A program made the translations under genes and the position numbers. Below, in pieces: positions 29,515-41,581 of a stretch of 64,000 bases of DNA (position 1 is its first letter; each line of letters starts with the position of its first letter). The notes beneath the pieces were generated by a model. The model was not told the DNA's origin. It was given only the letters and a program-made list of their open reading frames with translations, and did not search any database. Location of the stretch: NCBI GenBank assembly GCA_963971425.1, contig OZ020525.1, forward strand, positions 1,736,001 through 1,800,000, given 5' to 3'. The DNA is from Bryoerythrophyllum caledonicum (Eukaryota > Streptophyta > Bryopsida > Pottiales > Pottiaceae).

Positions 29515-31310
29515 GTAGAAAAAACGGCGTCGAGTAGGTGTTTACATGCGGGTCCTTGGAGTGTTTTGAGACACTTGTTAACAACCAGGGATCTCTTGAG
29601 ACATTTTTTTACGACAAGTAAGTGATGCCACAAGTTGGCGTGCTAGGAGTAGTGATATTGTTGGAACGGAGCTTCGGCGGGAGACGGTAGATGCGGGAGA
29701 GGCCAGCGCCATTGCCTGGAAGGCTCTGCCGGTATCTACGGTGTTGTCGCCTGTACTATAGAGACCGTCGCGTCCATCCTATTCTTTTGGGAATCAGTGA
29801 TGATAGGAACCATTTTTCGGAATCTTTCCCTGTTCTAACGCATCCACTTCATTCATAAGACAGCCCTGCCATGGGCATTTTTGATTTTGCCAACTTTATC
29901 TATATTCCTGGTGTGGTCGGTGGTTTTTATGTTCCAGATGTTGGATGTCTTGTGTGTTGCACATCTTGTTCTATGATTTTCTGCATGTGGTGTACTGGTA
30001 GTTTCAGGTGGCTAGCTTTGCAACGACGGCAGGCCTCTGCTGTGCTGTGTGTCACACGGCCTGTGGCACGTTGTGAGGTAATGTGCAAGCTGAGAGTCTT
30101 GGTTTCTCTGAAGCAACATGCTGTATTAGTGAGGAGATAGTTTTGGATGTGACTAGAGATGTTTTCTGGGGAGTAGTGTATGCAGATGCACATGGAGATG
30201 TGGTCTGGAATGATGCTGTTTCAGTCTTGTACAGGGAATATGAGTCCTTGTGTTTAGGTGTAAACTAGTTGGGTTAGGTGGGTTTGTGAGCCTAGTTATA
30301 TCAGCATGTGAGTAGGAGGGTATGCAATCTCCGTTTCTGTATTATTCCACCAGTGAAATGGCCCAGGATTGATGAAATGCTGGATGTCACAGCATGCAAG
30401 GCACCTGTGTTCTTTTTAACGTGGATAGGAACATTTCGCAAGGTGCACTTGTTGATAGAAAAAGCGTATCATGCAAACTTGCCATCACAAGATGGTTTCC
30501 TTTTGAGTTAAAGACCATGTCTCAGTTTCTTTTACCCGCCCACCAACCACCTTTGAGGCATCCATAAACATCCAGTTCACCATCCAAGGTACCTGACGTG
30601 CAGCAGACATCTGGCCAAGCATCACATGTACATATGTCACAGAAGTACATACAGTAGAAGCGCAGATTTGTGGACATGAACTTGAACTTGAACCTCTCCT
30701 CCCTTTTTTCCTGGACTTCCTTTGGAGACGCACCTCCCATTCAAACGCACAAAAGATCTCTCCTGGTTTGTAACCTGGTTGCTTCCTCCGTCCTATTCCT
30801 GGCTTGCAATAACTGCTGTGGAAAGGCTGCACTCTTCATTTTCATGCCCACTCCCATCCATGCTCCAGCACATCTGGTTGGCCATCCAGATCTGTTACTT
30901 TTGACTTGAATCGACTCGGAGTTTGTATCTGAGCACCAAGTGTTTCGAGGCCTGGAATCATGTAGTTCATGCTGCATCATCGTCCAGATGGTCCACTGCT
31001 ATTCAGTGCATCCACGCATGGTACTCCACTCAGTGCAGAAAATGGAGAAAATGTAATTGCTTCCAGAGACTTTCACTTATGGTAAACAAGCAGGTGAACG
31101 TCAAGGAGCAGAGTGGTGCTGGACAAACAATAATATTGTGGTACAGAGTGCCTTGGGGCAAAAGTATTCATGGGGACATACCAGGGGTTCATGGGTACAC
31201 CCAAGACTCAAATGAAACCGACATGTAGCTGACCCATGTGTATGTACAGTTCATGAGAAAATCTTGCGAAGTTTATAGATGCCAATGATAGAGATGCTCA
31301 CCATCATCAT
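29515..31310. other. GT34 3' region and unassigned DNA
   Basis: The first few hundred bases should be the 3' untranslated region; I see no convincing AATAAA signal. The remainder has mixed composition with short open frames on both strands (for example 29,871-30,140 and 30,670-30,909) lacking motifs. No gene called. Confidence 0.45.
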
Positions 31311-31516
31311 ACTACTAAAATCATAATCCACGCAGTGAACCACGCAACGATCAATCGCGCAGTCAACCGTGTAGTGAACTATAGGAAAGGTGCAGTCAAT
31401 TGCACAATTAATTGCGCAGGCAACCGCTTCAGTGAATCATGTTACCTTTTTTTAAATATAGTTTGTAATATAAAAACTACATTAAAATGGTTGGACGAAT
31501 GCGTTGCAAAGCATTA
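31311..31516 (+). repeat. 206-bp satellite unit, left copy
   Basis: Starts ACTACTAAAATCATA, contains degenerate short repeats around TGCGCAGTCAACCG, and ends with AATGCGTTGCAAAGCA. Two tandem units of the same sequence lie at 35,768-36,179. Confidence 0.8.
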
Positions 31517-32889
31517 GCTTGAGATTTTAATGTGAAAAATTTGCATTTGCGTATTGCAATTTGTGCTCTTGATTACAAATTTGACCTTAAAAATATTTTT
31601 TGAGTTAAACACTATAAGATTGAATTGTAAATTATGAGTTGTAAACTTGGAGTGAAAAAGTTGTGAAGTTGGAGTTGTGATCTTGGAGGTTGGCATACAA
31701 AGTTGGAGTTGCGAAATTGCATATTCAAGTTGTGGAGATTGAAATTACAAGTTTTGAGATTGTAATTGCAAATTGAGTTTGTGGGTGTTGCAGTTTGAAG
31801 AGACAAGATCCCTCCGGAATGCACCCAATCGTCACTAAGCGCTTTCCAAAGTAACCGCTCCGGTTTCGTTCCCACAGAGACCTAATGTTAATTTTCCAAA
31901 TACTTCGGATTACTAATCTTATCACAACAATTCGTTTACGAGTTAGCTATCATCTTTACTTACGTAGGGTAGATCCGGATCCTTCCGGAGCCGGATGTTA
32001 TACAGCCGTGTCCGGAATGTAATTTCTGGAACGCCGAAGGGTAGTTTGATTTATCTCTGTTCCTCCTCAGAGAGTCTCCTAGAGTTTTTAAACGAGTGGC
32101 CGGAGTCCACTGATCCTATTTTGTGTAAGTGGTTGGATTTCCCACAGCCCTGTGACTTTAAGTGGCTAGGCACCCACTGTCCGGAACTTATAGTGACCGA
32201 ACACCACTCTCCCTATTCTGCTAACTAGTGATTTGATTGTTGATGCCAGACATAGACTCTCACGACATCCGGAAGGCCTTCCAGATGCAGTCACACAGAG
32301 ACGAGTCCGGACTACAACGACATTCCGGGAGGTACGGTTGACCGACCTAGATAGTTTTCCCCCTTTGGCAAAACAACTGAGTTATACTATTCCGGAAGAA
32401 TCACTCATACAACCACACCCACAAGAATGGATCCGTCGCTCACAAGTTCCACACGTCACACCAAGACACAAGGTAGCAAGTCTAGTGCAAATAGGCAACG
32501 TATATTTCCAAGTGAGAAGAACAAGATGAAAAGGTTTTTCCCAAAACCTCCCTACTAAGTACTAACTAAGTTCCTTCTGAATTTAGCTTTCCTCCTAGCT
32601 ATCCGCTAGATCTTATCTAAAAGATCCGAGAAATCCGGAAAAGTTCCAGATCGGATCTCAGATCCTAAAATCTCGGAACAGTTCTGTCTCCGGAATTCCT
32701 ACTCTAACTACAAAATTGGCCATTGATTCCGTCAGCAGTCGCGTGCACTTGGGGCCCCATCGTTAATCGCTGTTGATCCGGAATCTAAAATCCTAAGAGA
32801 AATACAAAAACCTAACTAACCTAAGTTGGAGCACCTGGGCTCCGATTTCTCCTACTCCTGTGAGAGGAAGAGATCTCCACCGGAGCGCG

Positions 32890-34884
32890 CTACTTGCCCT
32901 TCGCCTTCTTCGACGTTGCGGGCGACAGGTTGGTCTTCCTGGTCGACGGTCCGGTCGCTGGAGTCACACCAGCCACCGGGGTCTTGGCGTCCGGCGGTGG
33001 AGGGGGCTGTTCCGGTGATCCTTCTGGAACCGGCGGTGTCGGTAGTTCCGTCGCGAAAGCTGACGTGGTCTCTTGGACCAAATCTCTGTAGCTTCCGGAC
33101 GGACTTCTTGGTCCGGGCGCCAACCTCCGGGACACAGACTTGGGGGGTACCGGAAACTCACCTTCAGCCGAAAGATCTGGCTGGTGCATATTCGGTGGCG
33201 ACAGAAGATCCGGAAGCATCTTTAGGATCTCACTCGTACTCGGATTGGGAAGTACGATACCCTCCGTTGGTGTCCGCGGTGACGGAGTGTCGAGAGACTC
33301 CGGATTCACTGAGGTGCACGGAGCTGGAGTGGTCTTGGTCGGTGATTCTGGAGGGACCGTAGTTCGTGTTGGGGTCATGGTGCCTTCTGGTCCAGGTGCT
33401 GCTGGGTCTTCCGGAAGCTCCTCGATGATGTTGTCGACGAGCAACTTCATCTGCTCTTAGGTCTGCCCCATTTTCTCCGCTTGGTCTAGGAGAAACGAGA
33501 TGATGTTGGCCCTGGTGACTTTTTCCTTCTTCTCCACCAGTTCGGTGAAGAGCCGGCTCCGGTTGATCACATCCACCGGAAATTCTAGGGCCTCCCGGAC
33601 CTCTATCAGGGCCGCTGCGGACGCATTGGCCTTCGCCTCAGCTAGTTTCCGGGCCGTCACCGCCAGGGCTGCCTCCGCGAGGTACTACTTCATCTTCCTC
33701 TCCATCTCCGTACTGGCCTTGTACATGGAGGAGATCTGGGTGTGCAACGCCTTCGTGCCCACCTCCCGGCTCTGGAGTTCCTCCACCCTGTTGATGGCGT
33801 CCTCCAGCCGGTCGACATCCAAACTCCGGAAGATTTGCTCCACGTTGGTGGTGATGATGAAGCTGGTCTCCTTGAGGAGCCCAACTCTCCAGCTGATATC
33901 GCTTGTGAGCTCATCCATCAGTTTGAGCTGACCCTTGCAGTCATCCCGGTCAACCTTCTTCTTTTTCCGGCTGGTCCCTCCTGAGGGTCCGGACTCGTCT
34001 TCTCTGGATGATGCGGAGGAGTTGCGGATGCCCGGACTCTCCGCCTCGGGCTCCTTCCCCCGAGGTCTCTTTGGCGCCTTCCGGCCTTCTGGAGTGCCTG
34101 TGGGTGCTGCTTCCGGCACAGGCTCCTTCTCTCCGGACTCTTCTTCGTCCGACTCGTCCCCTCCATACCTTTGGAAAATAAGGACTTTGTCGTACTTCCG
34201 GATTTCCGCCTGAGTTAGCTGCTGGTAGTGAGCATAGAGGTGCACCACATACAAGGCCAGAGGTGTTGCGGATTTCTTCACCTTCTGGAGATTGGCCACG
34301 AGACGGTTGATCATCTCAGTCATCAGCGTTCCCCAATCGACGACGATCTTCCCCCAGAGTGCTCCGAGGAAAGTGCACGCCCACTTCGCCACTACCTGTC
34401 TCGGCTTTTCCGGATGGAAGACAGGGTTTAAAAACCCTAGCACGAGCTGGGCATCCAGGTGCCGAAGGTCTTGGAGGTTGTAGCCATCCTTCGGGTCCAC
34501 TGGTCCTCCGAACTCCTCCGCCAGAAACTCGTCCCGTCTTTCCACCACCTTGGTGCGGCCGGGCCGGAAGTCGTACGCTTGAGACCACTCCGAGACTCCC
34601 CAGACTTCCGGATGGGCTTTCATCAGCCTGTTGTATTTATCGTTCGGTGTCCCTACAAGCTCCCGGACATAGACCTCCTCCCAGATGCCCCAGGGGACCT
34701 CGAGCAAACCCTCACAACCCATATACTTCAGGCTATCCTTTAGCATGCTGAGTTCGTCCGTGTCTTCTGGGATTTCCGGGAGAACGCGAGTTAAGGGAGG
34801 GAGTGCAACTGCGGGCTCCTCGTCTCTACGGCCGCGCCCATCTCTGTCAGTTCGCTTCTCCTTGGCCATGGGGACCGTCTTCAT
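32890..34884 (-). pseudogene. gag-like reading frame broken by two in-frame stops
   Basis: A continuous frame of about 665 codons runs from the ATG at 34884 to a stop near 32890, interrupted only by a TAG at 33685-33687 and a TAA near 33457. The N-terminal 250 residues are globular and resemble the capsid-like part of plant LTR-element gag proteins in layout (PHxVWGVSEWSQ-type tryptophan-rich helices). Then come an acidic and basic low-complexity hinge with a KKKK cluster, a helical region that may be a coiled coil, and a proline- and threonine-rich tail. No CCHC knuckle is seen. The high GC content contrasts with flanking DNA. Gag identity is inference from context; I cannot name a domain. 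Confidence 0.5.
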
Positions 34885-35373
34885 CGAGTTGACCTAAGTC
34901 CTTACTTTCTCTCAATGTTGTCCCTGCATGCACCGTCCTCGCCAAAACTCTCCCTAACGGACGCACGTCCGTTCCAACCGTCTAAGCTCCAAAATCTAAC
35001 GGCCAGCAGTTAAAAAATCGTAAGAGAGAGAAGGGAGAAAGAGAAAGGGAGAGAGCAAGCGCTGGGCGGAACCTTAACACGCGAAGAAGAAATGAAAGAA
35101 AGAGTTTTCTCACCAAACCCCAGCCTTAAGTAGTCTGGCCGTTAGTACGGCTCATAATGATAGTTGGTGGTGACAGCTCCGGCTGCCGGTTCCGGATAAC
35201 TGACTACCCCGGAATTCCGGTAACTGCTCCGGCTCCGCTTTTAACAGCTTTAGGCTTAATTAGGGTTTGCAGTATGGCCCATCCGACTTTATTCTTACCT
35301 GAAGACTATAGGCTCTATCCTAGCGCGAACTATCATAACTAATTAACTAATTTTTTTGTTTTTGCCGGAATTT

Positions 35374-35393
35374 AAGGTTAACTTCCGACACCA
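35374..35393 (-). other. Putative primer-binding site
   Basis: On the minus strand TGGTGTCGGAAG follows CCCACA immediately. It matches the initiator-Met primer-binding consensus at 9 of 12 positions. Confidence 0.45.
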
Positions 35394-35403
35394 TGTGGGA
35401 ACG

Positions 35404-35767
35404 GAGTCCCACAGTGGGTGTGTGAATTTGAGATTGTAATTGCAAGTTGAGTTTGTGGGCGTGTGAAATTTACATTTGAGTGTTGCAATTTGTGCTTATC
35501 CAAAATGAATTTGAAACTCTTGATAACAAATTTGACGTTCATAACATTTTTGAAATTCCATGTTAAAATGCAAAAAATCTAAAACCTAATTTTTTTTTTC
35601 TATTCTATTCAATTACATTATTAAAATTCATGTATAGGTTTCAAACATATATTTATATTTTATGTAGATTGTTGTTACCTTTTTTTTTTTAATATTTTGT
35701 GATATAAAAACTACCTTAAAATGGTTCAACTAATGCGTTGCAAAGCAAGCGCCAACTACTAGTATAT
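35404..35767. repeat. AT-rich satellite-related flank
   Basis: Shares blocks such as GATAACAAATTTGACC and TTGCAATTTGTGCT with 31,517-31,800 on the other side of the LTR-like element, though in different order. No coding signal. Confidence 0.5.
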
Positions 35768-36179
35768 ACTACTAAAATCATAACCTACGCAACAATCAAC
35801 TACGTAGTGAACCGTACAGTGAACTATAGAAACTCTGCAGTCAACCGCGCAGTTAATTGCGCAATCAACCGTGCATTGAATCATGTTACCTTTCTTTTTA
35901 TAATTTATAATATAAAAACTACATTCTAATGGTTGGACTAATGCGTTGCAAAGCAAGCGCCAATTGCTATTATACTACTAAAATCATAATTTATGTAGTG
36001 AACCACGCAGTCAACTGTGCAGTGAACTACAAAAATGCTGCAGTCAACTGCGCAGTGAATTGCGCAGTCAACCGTGTAGTGAATCATGTTACCTTTTTAA
36101 TTTATAGTTTGTAATATAAAAACTACATTAAAATGGTTGGACTAATGCGTTGCAAAGCAAGCGCCAATTGCTAGTCTAA
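35768..36179 (+). repeat. Two tandem 206-bp satellite units
   Basis: The word ACTACTAAAATCATA starts units at 35768 and 35974. Each carries the short GCGCAGTCAACCG-like repeats and ends AATGCGTTGCAAAGCAAGCGC. Same family as 31,311-31,516. Confidence 0.85.
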
Positions 36180-37316
36180 ACGTGAAAATGTAAGGGTTAA
36201 GTGTTTATTTTAAAACTTGAAGCTGGTGTGAAGAGTGTTTGAAAACAAATTTTCTAAAGTGCAGTAGAATCCCCTCTTTTTTTTTCTTCTTAGAGATGAG
36301 ACCCAATTACACAGGTCTATGAGGACCAACAAATATTATGACTGGTTATAATTTACACCAAACATGGGGTGTAGATTACCACTTGTTGCAAAACTCGTTG
36401 GTCCTCAATGGTCCATTGGTCCTCAAATATCATGTTTGCACTACTTCATCAAAGGTAAAAACTTATAGCATTTACAAGTCATTTACTGTGCATAACACTA
36501 AATACCACAATCAGTGGACTGTCATAACAAATCTAGTTTATATATTAGTTATTTTGATAATATCTCAAATGATGGGTGTAAGTTTATTGCTTTACAACTT
36601 GATATACACTTCAACTACCCTCCCTAGGTACAATACACATATTACAAGCACTCCTTGAAGGTGAAGAATGGTCTTGAAGAATAAATTATCTTCTTCTTAA
36701 AGGTAAAATGTCCATTCCTCGACTATAGTCAACTCCCTTCAGGAAAACATACAATATAACAACAATCTCATTATGAGAGGCAGCTTGGATTAAGAACAAA
36801 TTTGTGCTCATTGTAACAATCACTTGCTATTACAGCCTCATTCATCATCAAATTCCTTCCCTAGGTCTTGCTTTCCTTGCACTTCCAAGTTGTCATCACT
36901 TCCTCCAAACTGAAAAAGTCATCACCATTCATCCAACACTTCCATAATAGAACCTTCAGCCATCTCTTCCATTATAATAGCCGCCCATTATAACAACCTC
37001 TAACTATAGCAGGAATACTCAACAAGGCTGTTGTAAAGGGAGTTGGGTGTATTATCAATCTTCAAAGCTTAATATGGTGTCTCAAACTACACAATGACTC
37101 TCCTTAGACGCTAAGAATCCTTAGCACCTTGAGAATGTTGTACACCCATCTCTTGATACTCATTTATATGTTATTCCTATTTTTGTTTGTTCCATTATTC
37201 CTTTTGTTCAAAAGAAGGTAGATTACAATATATTGCCCTCCATCTTTGAATGTGGCCTTTCATTTTGGAGTAGCTCTTGGACTCGTGGAGTAGCTCATGG
37301 ACACAGTGTCACGGTG
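36180..37316. other. No gene recognised
   Basis: AT-rich sequence. CAACTCCCTT words at about 36,729 and, inverted, at about 37,041 could be ends of a small element of some 320 bp, but the match is too short to call. Confidence 0.35.
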
Positions 37317-37320
37317 TTAA

Positions 37321-38090
37321 CCCTTGGCGCCCAATGCATGTTTATTCAAAACCAAGATTTGTGCTGATTTGTTTCCTCAAACTATCTTTGATGGAAATAT
37401 AATTCCTGATTTTAGTACATAACCTTGCAAAATTGAACTCAAAGCATGACTTAAAATTTGGGGAAAATTTGCACAATATCCAATGGTTGATGGAATAGAC
37501 TATCATGTTTAAAGTTTCCATTTATTGAAAGTGACATTTGTGGTTTTTGAAGGATATACTACATCAATAGTCTCCTATAAGAATTTTTTTACTTTGAATG
37601 AAAGAGGTTTAGATGTGCACTAGGTTGATAGCTTTGCATTGACATTTCATATATGAAGTAAACATTAATACATGATTATTGATGATTATTTTCCTTTGCT
37701 CTACTTGATTGTATATGAGAATGTTCCAAACTTATACGAGTCAAAAGGAAATTTTTGTATGCGATGAGAGATCAACAATCACAAATATATGAAGCGTATA
37801 TCAAAGAGAAGTTTCAATAAAAATTTCAGACGGATCTCATTTTACATGTGTATGATATACAACATAGTATGTGGCATGGTATTCGTTGTATTTTAATGTA
37901 ATAGATGTGTTTTGCAATGTATTTCTAAACTTTCCATGAGTTCTAAAACTCCAAATTGTAAACCGATTTTTGCAAAGTACGTAAAAGTTATGAAATGTGT
38001 ACGTAAATCTGAACTTCAATTTCACAAACCTAATTCCTCATGCAAATTGAGATTTAACACATCCAAAGATCACATTTGGGTCTCAGGGGG
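37321..38090 (+). mobile_element. piggyBac-like miniature element (770 bp)
   Basis: Flanked by TTAA at 37317-37320 and 38091-38094. The left end reads CCCTTGGCGCCCAATGCATG and the right end, complemented, CCCCCTGAGACCCAAATGTG. The left end closely resembles the end of the piggyBac element at 62,020 (CCCTTAAACGCCCAGGGC), suggesting shared transposase recognition. No coding capacity. Confidence 0.65.
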
Positions 38091-38102
38091 TTAACCCTTA
38101 AT

Positions 38103-39346
38103 GATTCAAGAAGCCACATTTGGATTGTAACATGATATTTTGTGCGTATTCAACATGCAAGGTGTAAGAGTTGAAGTACACAATAATGACAAAAGTTTAT
38201 GTTTCTGTTGAGCCCTATCCAATGATCCAAATTTAGATCATTATTCTACCTGCTACATTTGTGAGAAACTACAAATGTGTCATGTATGGTGTCGTATTTG
38301 AACATAATAAGGTCGAGATGTCGAAATGACCTCCAAATGGGAGATGTTAGGTGAAGAATCTTCAATCCAAAGGTTTACATCTCGCTAAATTTTAATACAG
38401 TGTTTGTATTCTCTAAGAGTAAAATACATGACCGTATATATGGTCCCCCACATACCTAGGAGGGTGAATGGGTCCTCATAGATGGGTCACATTGTCCTGA
38501 AGTCTGACATGGGTTATGGGCCTACAACAATGACCCTGAATCCTTGAGACGGAAATTTCACCTGAAACACTCGTTACCCTGACCTCAGAGGCATAGTGCC
38601 CACATTGTCAATCGGTGAAATTGTCAATTGGTGAAATTGCTAACGCGGGAGTTGTACCACATGTGGGTGGTTTTGTGATGAGGTCTCACAGCTTATTCCA
38701 GCTCATGACGGGACCCTTGTATTCAACACTGAGACGGAAGGAAAAAGGACAACAAAATCGAATAGATTGCTTGTGAGGACCCATGATTTCATGAAACAAT
38801 TCCTTTCCATATGTTGTGTTGATTCTGCATTTGACGTGTGGGTCCTTCCTGTACAACAATAGTAACATCCAGGAAGAAGGAAGCTGGCCGAAATGCAATC
38901 CTGGAAACTTAAATCATGGTGGATATATCAACACTTTAAAGGTAGGGTGCCTTTAAACCTTGAAGGTCATAGGGGGACCATTTTACACGGTTGCTTATCT
39001 TACTCTTTGTATACAAAAAATGTACTGAATTTTAGGAAGACATACACCTTCGGATTGAATTTTTTTGACTAACATGTTTTCATTTGGAAGTCATTTCAAT
39101 ATCTGAACGTTATCATGTTCAAACATGACACCATACATGTAGAATACGTGACCATTTTGCAACTTCTCAAGCTTGTAGGAGGTGCAATCATGATCTCAAT
39201 TACACTTGTCATGTGTTATTAGATGGGGCTCAACACAAATACAAACGTTTGTGATTATTGTATACATCAATTCTTACACCTTCTATGTCAAACACACACA
39301 AAATATCATGTTGCAATCCAATACCCAAATGTGGCTTCTCAAAGTT
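38103..39346. mobile_element. Foldback element with inverted repeats of about 330 bp
   Basis: The left arm (38,103-38,440) and right arm (39,010-39,346, complemented) share long blocks in order: AGAAGCCACATTTGG, AACATGATATTTTGTG, AAGGTGTAAGA, GTTGAGCCC, and a block near ATGTATGGTGTC. A 12-bp direct repeat TTAACCCTTAAT flanks it (38091-38102 and 39347-39358). The central 570 bases are unrelated to other parts of the window. No transposase is present. Confidence 0.75.
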
Positions 39347-39357
39347 TTAACCCTTAA

Positions 39358-39799
39358 TCCCTAAAGGACCAAGTGTCATAATATGGCAATTTGAAGGTTC
39401 CAATAGATTCCCATGGTGTCAATTTGTAAAATTCCTCTTTGAAAATTTTCTTGTAGAGGAATGTTTTAGGGGGTGCATTACTAAGATGTGCATTACTAAA
39501 ACCTCACTGGGAAAACAATTTTTTTCCTATATCCGTCATTAAATGAAAAAGTTATAGGATTTTGAGTTTCATAAGGGGAGAGCGGGCACGTTGGGCACCT
39601 CCTAAATTTTTTGCTAGGACACTCTATTGAATGTGAGATTTTGAATACTAGCAAGTAATATTATTTCATTTCTCAATGTCAAATTTTTTTTTTTGTCTTT
39701 AGTGTAAAATAACATATTAACCCAAGTCAAACATTTTCACACATTGTCACACATTGACGGGCAAGCTACCAAAAAACTTCTTCCTTTCCAAGAAGAAGA
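39358..39799 (+). mobile_element. TTAA-type miniature element, cut off by a LINE
   Basis: Starts TCCCTAAAGGACCAAGTGTC after TTAA (39354-39357) and follows the family sequence until CTTCTTCCTTTCC, where LINE tail sequence begins. The other half is not found next to the LINEs. Confidence 0.7.
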
Positions 39800-40180
39800 A
39801 GGTCCAACCTCCAAACGGAGGCCGGCGTGAATAGAGTGTCTGCTTGTTCCACTTACTAAAACGATGACCACTGGACAAAGGATTAGTATGAGGGAACTAC
39901 TTCCCCCTTTTGAGGGTAGACACTAAAATATAAACAAATGAACCAAGCATAGAAAAAAATAGGAAGTTCTCAAGATGGTTGTGGCGACTTTGATTGGTTT
40001 TAAGAGGTATAAGGATCGGGTAGAGGTTGGTTGTTTTCTAGTCTTCTTTTATGGAGGAGAATGGACATAGCATGTTGGATAGCGATGGTATTGAAGTTTT
40101 TGAAGGTATATTTAATGGAGGTCATTGAGATTTTAAACGTGGTTTCCAGTGCTTTCATGGGGGGAATATGAGTGGTAGCT
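39800..40180 (-). pseudogene. 5'-truncated LINE 3' end (copy 4)
   Basis: On the minus strand, 40,180-40,000 encodes the C-terminal ORF2 block (ATTHIPPMKALETTF, then AIQHAMSILLHKRRLENN) matching 50,930-51,110. The 3' untranslated region and an AAGAAGAAGAAGG (TTC) tail follow. It abuts, with no spacer, the truncated start of a plus-strand copy at about 40,184. Confidence 0.75.
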
Positions 40181-40183
40181 CTA

Positions 40184-41581
40184 GTAGAAATCTCACTACA
40201 TAAATACTTTAATATAGCCACATCCGACACATGTCTTCGCAACCTTGGTAACAACGAAGCCCCAGGCCCAGACCACATCCCAAACTCAATACTCAAAAAC
40301 ATGCCCCCAAGATTCCATAAACTATTATTCCTATTCTTCTCTCACTATTACAAACAAAAACAAATACCTACATTATGGAAATCAAGTACAACAATTCTAC
40401 TATACAAAAAAGGCGATCCATCTATACTACCCAACCATAGGCCAATTGCACTAGCTAACACAATATACAAACTCTTCACTAGTACACTCACCTCTATACT
40501 ATCCTCATATGGTGAAAAAATCAAAATCCTACATGATAGCCAAGAAGGATTTAGAGCAGAAAGAAGTACCGCACGACAAATACAAACTATAATAGCCGCA
40601 CTAGAAGACGCAAGATTTACAAACCAAGATATATACATACTATATGTCGACTTCAAAAACGCCTTTGGCTCAATAGACCATGCCCGACTACTAGCAATAA
40701 TGATGGACCTTGGTTACCCAAAAGATGCAACTACACTTGTTGGAAACATCTACTCTCAATCATCTACTTGCTATGCTGGTGAACACTTTGGTAAAACAAA
40801 ACCTATACCCATCCAAAAAGGAACTATACAAGGGGATACCCTTAGCCCATATCTATTCATTATATTCTTAAAACCACTACTGAGATGGCTAGAACAAGGC
40901 AACAATGGATACACTTTTGGCACATCACAAGTCACAATAAACTCTGCCGCATATGCGGATGACCTCGCCGCCATGACTAACAAAATTAAATCTATTCAAA
41001 TACAACTCAACAAAATTGATAGATATTGCAAATGGACCGGAATGGACGTAGGTGTCCCAAAATGTGCCGCTATCGGATGCCCAAACAAATTCAAACTGAA
41101 CCCTACCACTTTCAAAGCCCTAATGCAAACTTCCAACATCAATTACCGCAATCAACCGATCCCCATACTACACCCAAATGAACCATACATATACTTAGGT
41201 ACAAATCTTGTTCCCTCACTAAAATGGAAAATCCAAATCCACACCACAACGACGAAACTCATCAAACAATGCAATGAACTAACAACATGCCCGGCCACCA
41301 TGAAACAAAAAATAAAAATGATTGATACCGTACTACGCCCAGGTGTGGCATATAGTTTCTACGGTGTACCATACTCTATGCTTGCTATCAAAAAACTTGA
41401 TAAAAAAATAATAGCCATACAAAAAACCATATGTGGACTACCAAAATGCATGTCAAATGCAATTACCCAACTCCTACATAACCTATTTGGGCTTGAAGCT
41501 TTCTCCCTCAAAAACGCATACCTCCGATGTATAGGTGGACAACTACAAAATGCCTTAAATGATAAAGGTAGACTTGGCTAA
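40184..41581 (+). pseudogene. LINE reverse transcriptase domain (copy 3)
   Basis: The frame holds the classic non-LTR reverse transcriptase blocks: NNEAPGPDHIPNSILKNMP, NHRPIALANTIYKLFTSTL, QEGFRAERSTARQIQT, the catalytic ILYVDFKNAFGSIDHARL, KGTIQGDTLSPYLFIIF and AAYADDLAAM with the YADD active site. The catalytic residues are intact, but the protein starts inside the domain, is cut by a TAA at 41,579, and lacks the endonuclease. By family it would copy LINE RNA into DNA at a nicked target. Confidence 0.88.

Larger units (their letters stand above)
31877..35393 (-). mobile_element. Non-autonomous LTR-like element with gag-like frame
   Basis: The interior is bounded by CGTTCCCACA (31867-31876) and TGTGGGAACG (35394-35403), which read on the minus strand as the end of a 5' LTR and the start of a 3' LTR. 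Directly inside the right boundary the minus strand reads TGGTGTCGGAAGTT, close to the usual initiator-Met primer-binding site TGGTATCAGAGC. One long gag-like frame is present and no protease, reverse transcriptase or integrase. Full LTRs cannot be delimited; a 33-bp direct repeat (31,757-31,790 and 35,428-35,463) may be flank or LTR. It lies inside a satellite array. The sequence is rich in TCCGGA words. Confidence 0.5.

Noticed and set aside
35768-36179. CRISPR-like array
   Set aside because: Units are 206 bp, degenerate inside, without constant repeats and unique spacers, in a eukaryotic context.
36729-37050. Small inverted-repeat element bounded by CAACTCCCTT
   Set aside because: Only about ten bases match and no target duplication is visible.
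39800-40300. Twin-primed single LINE insertion
   Set aside because: The inverted piece is the 3' end of the element with its own tail, not an upstream segment as twin priming would give.
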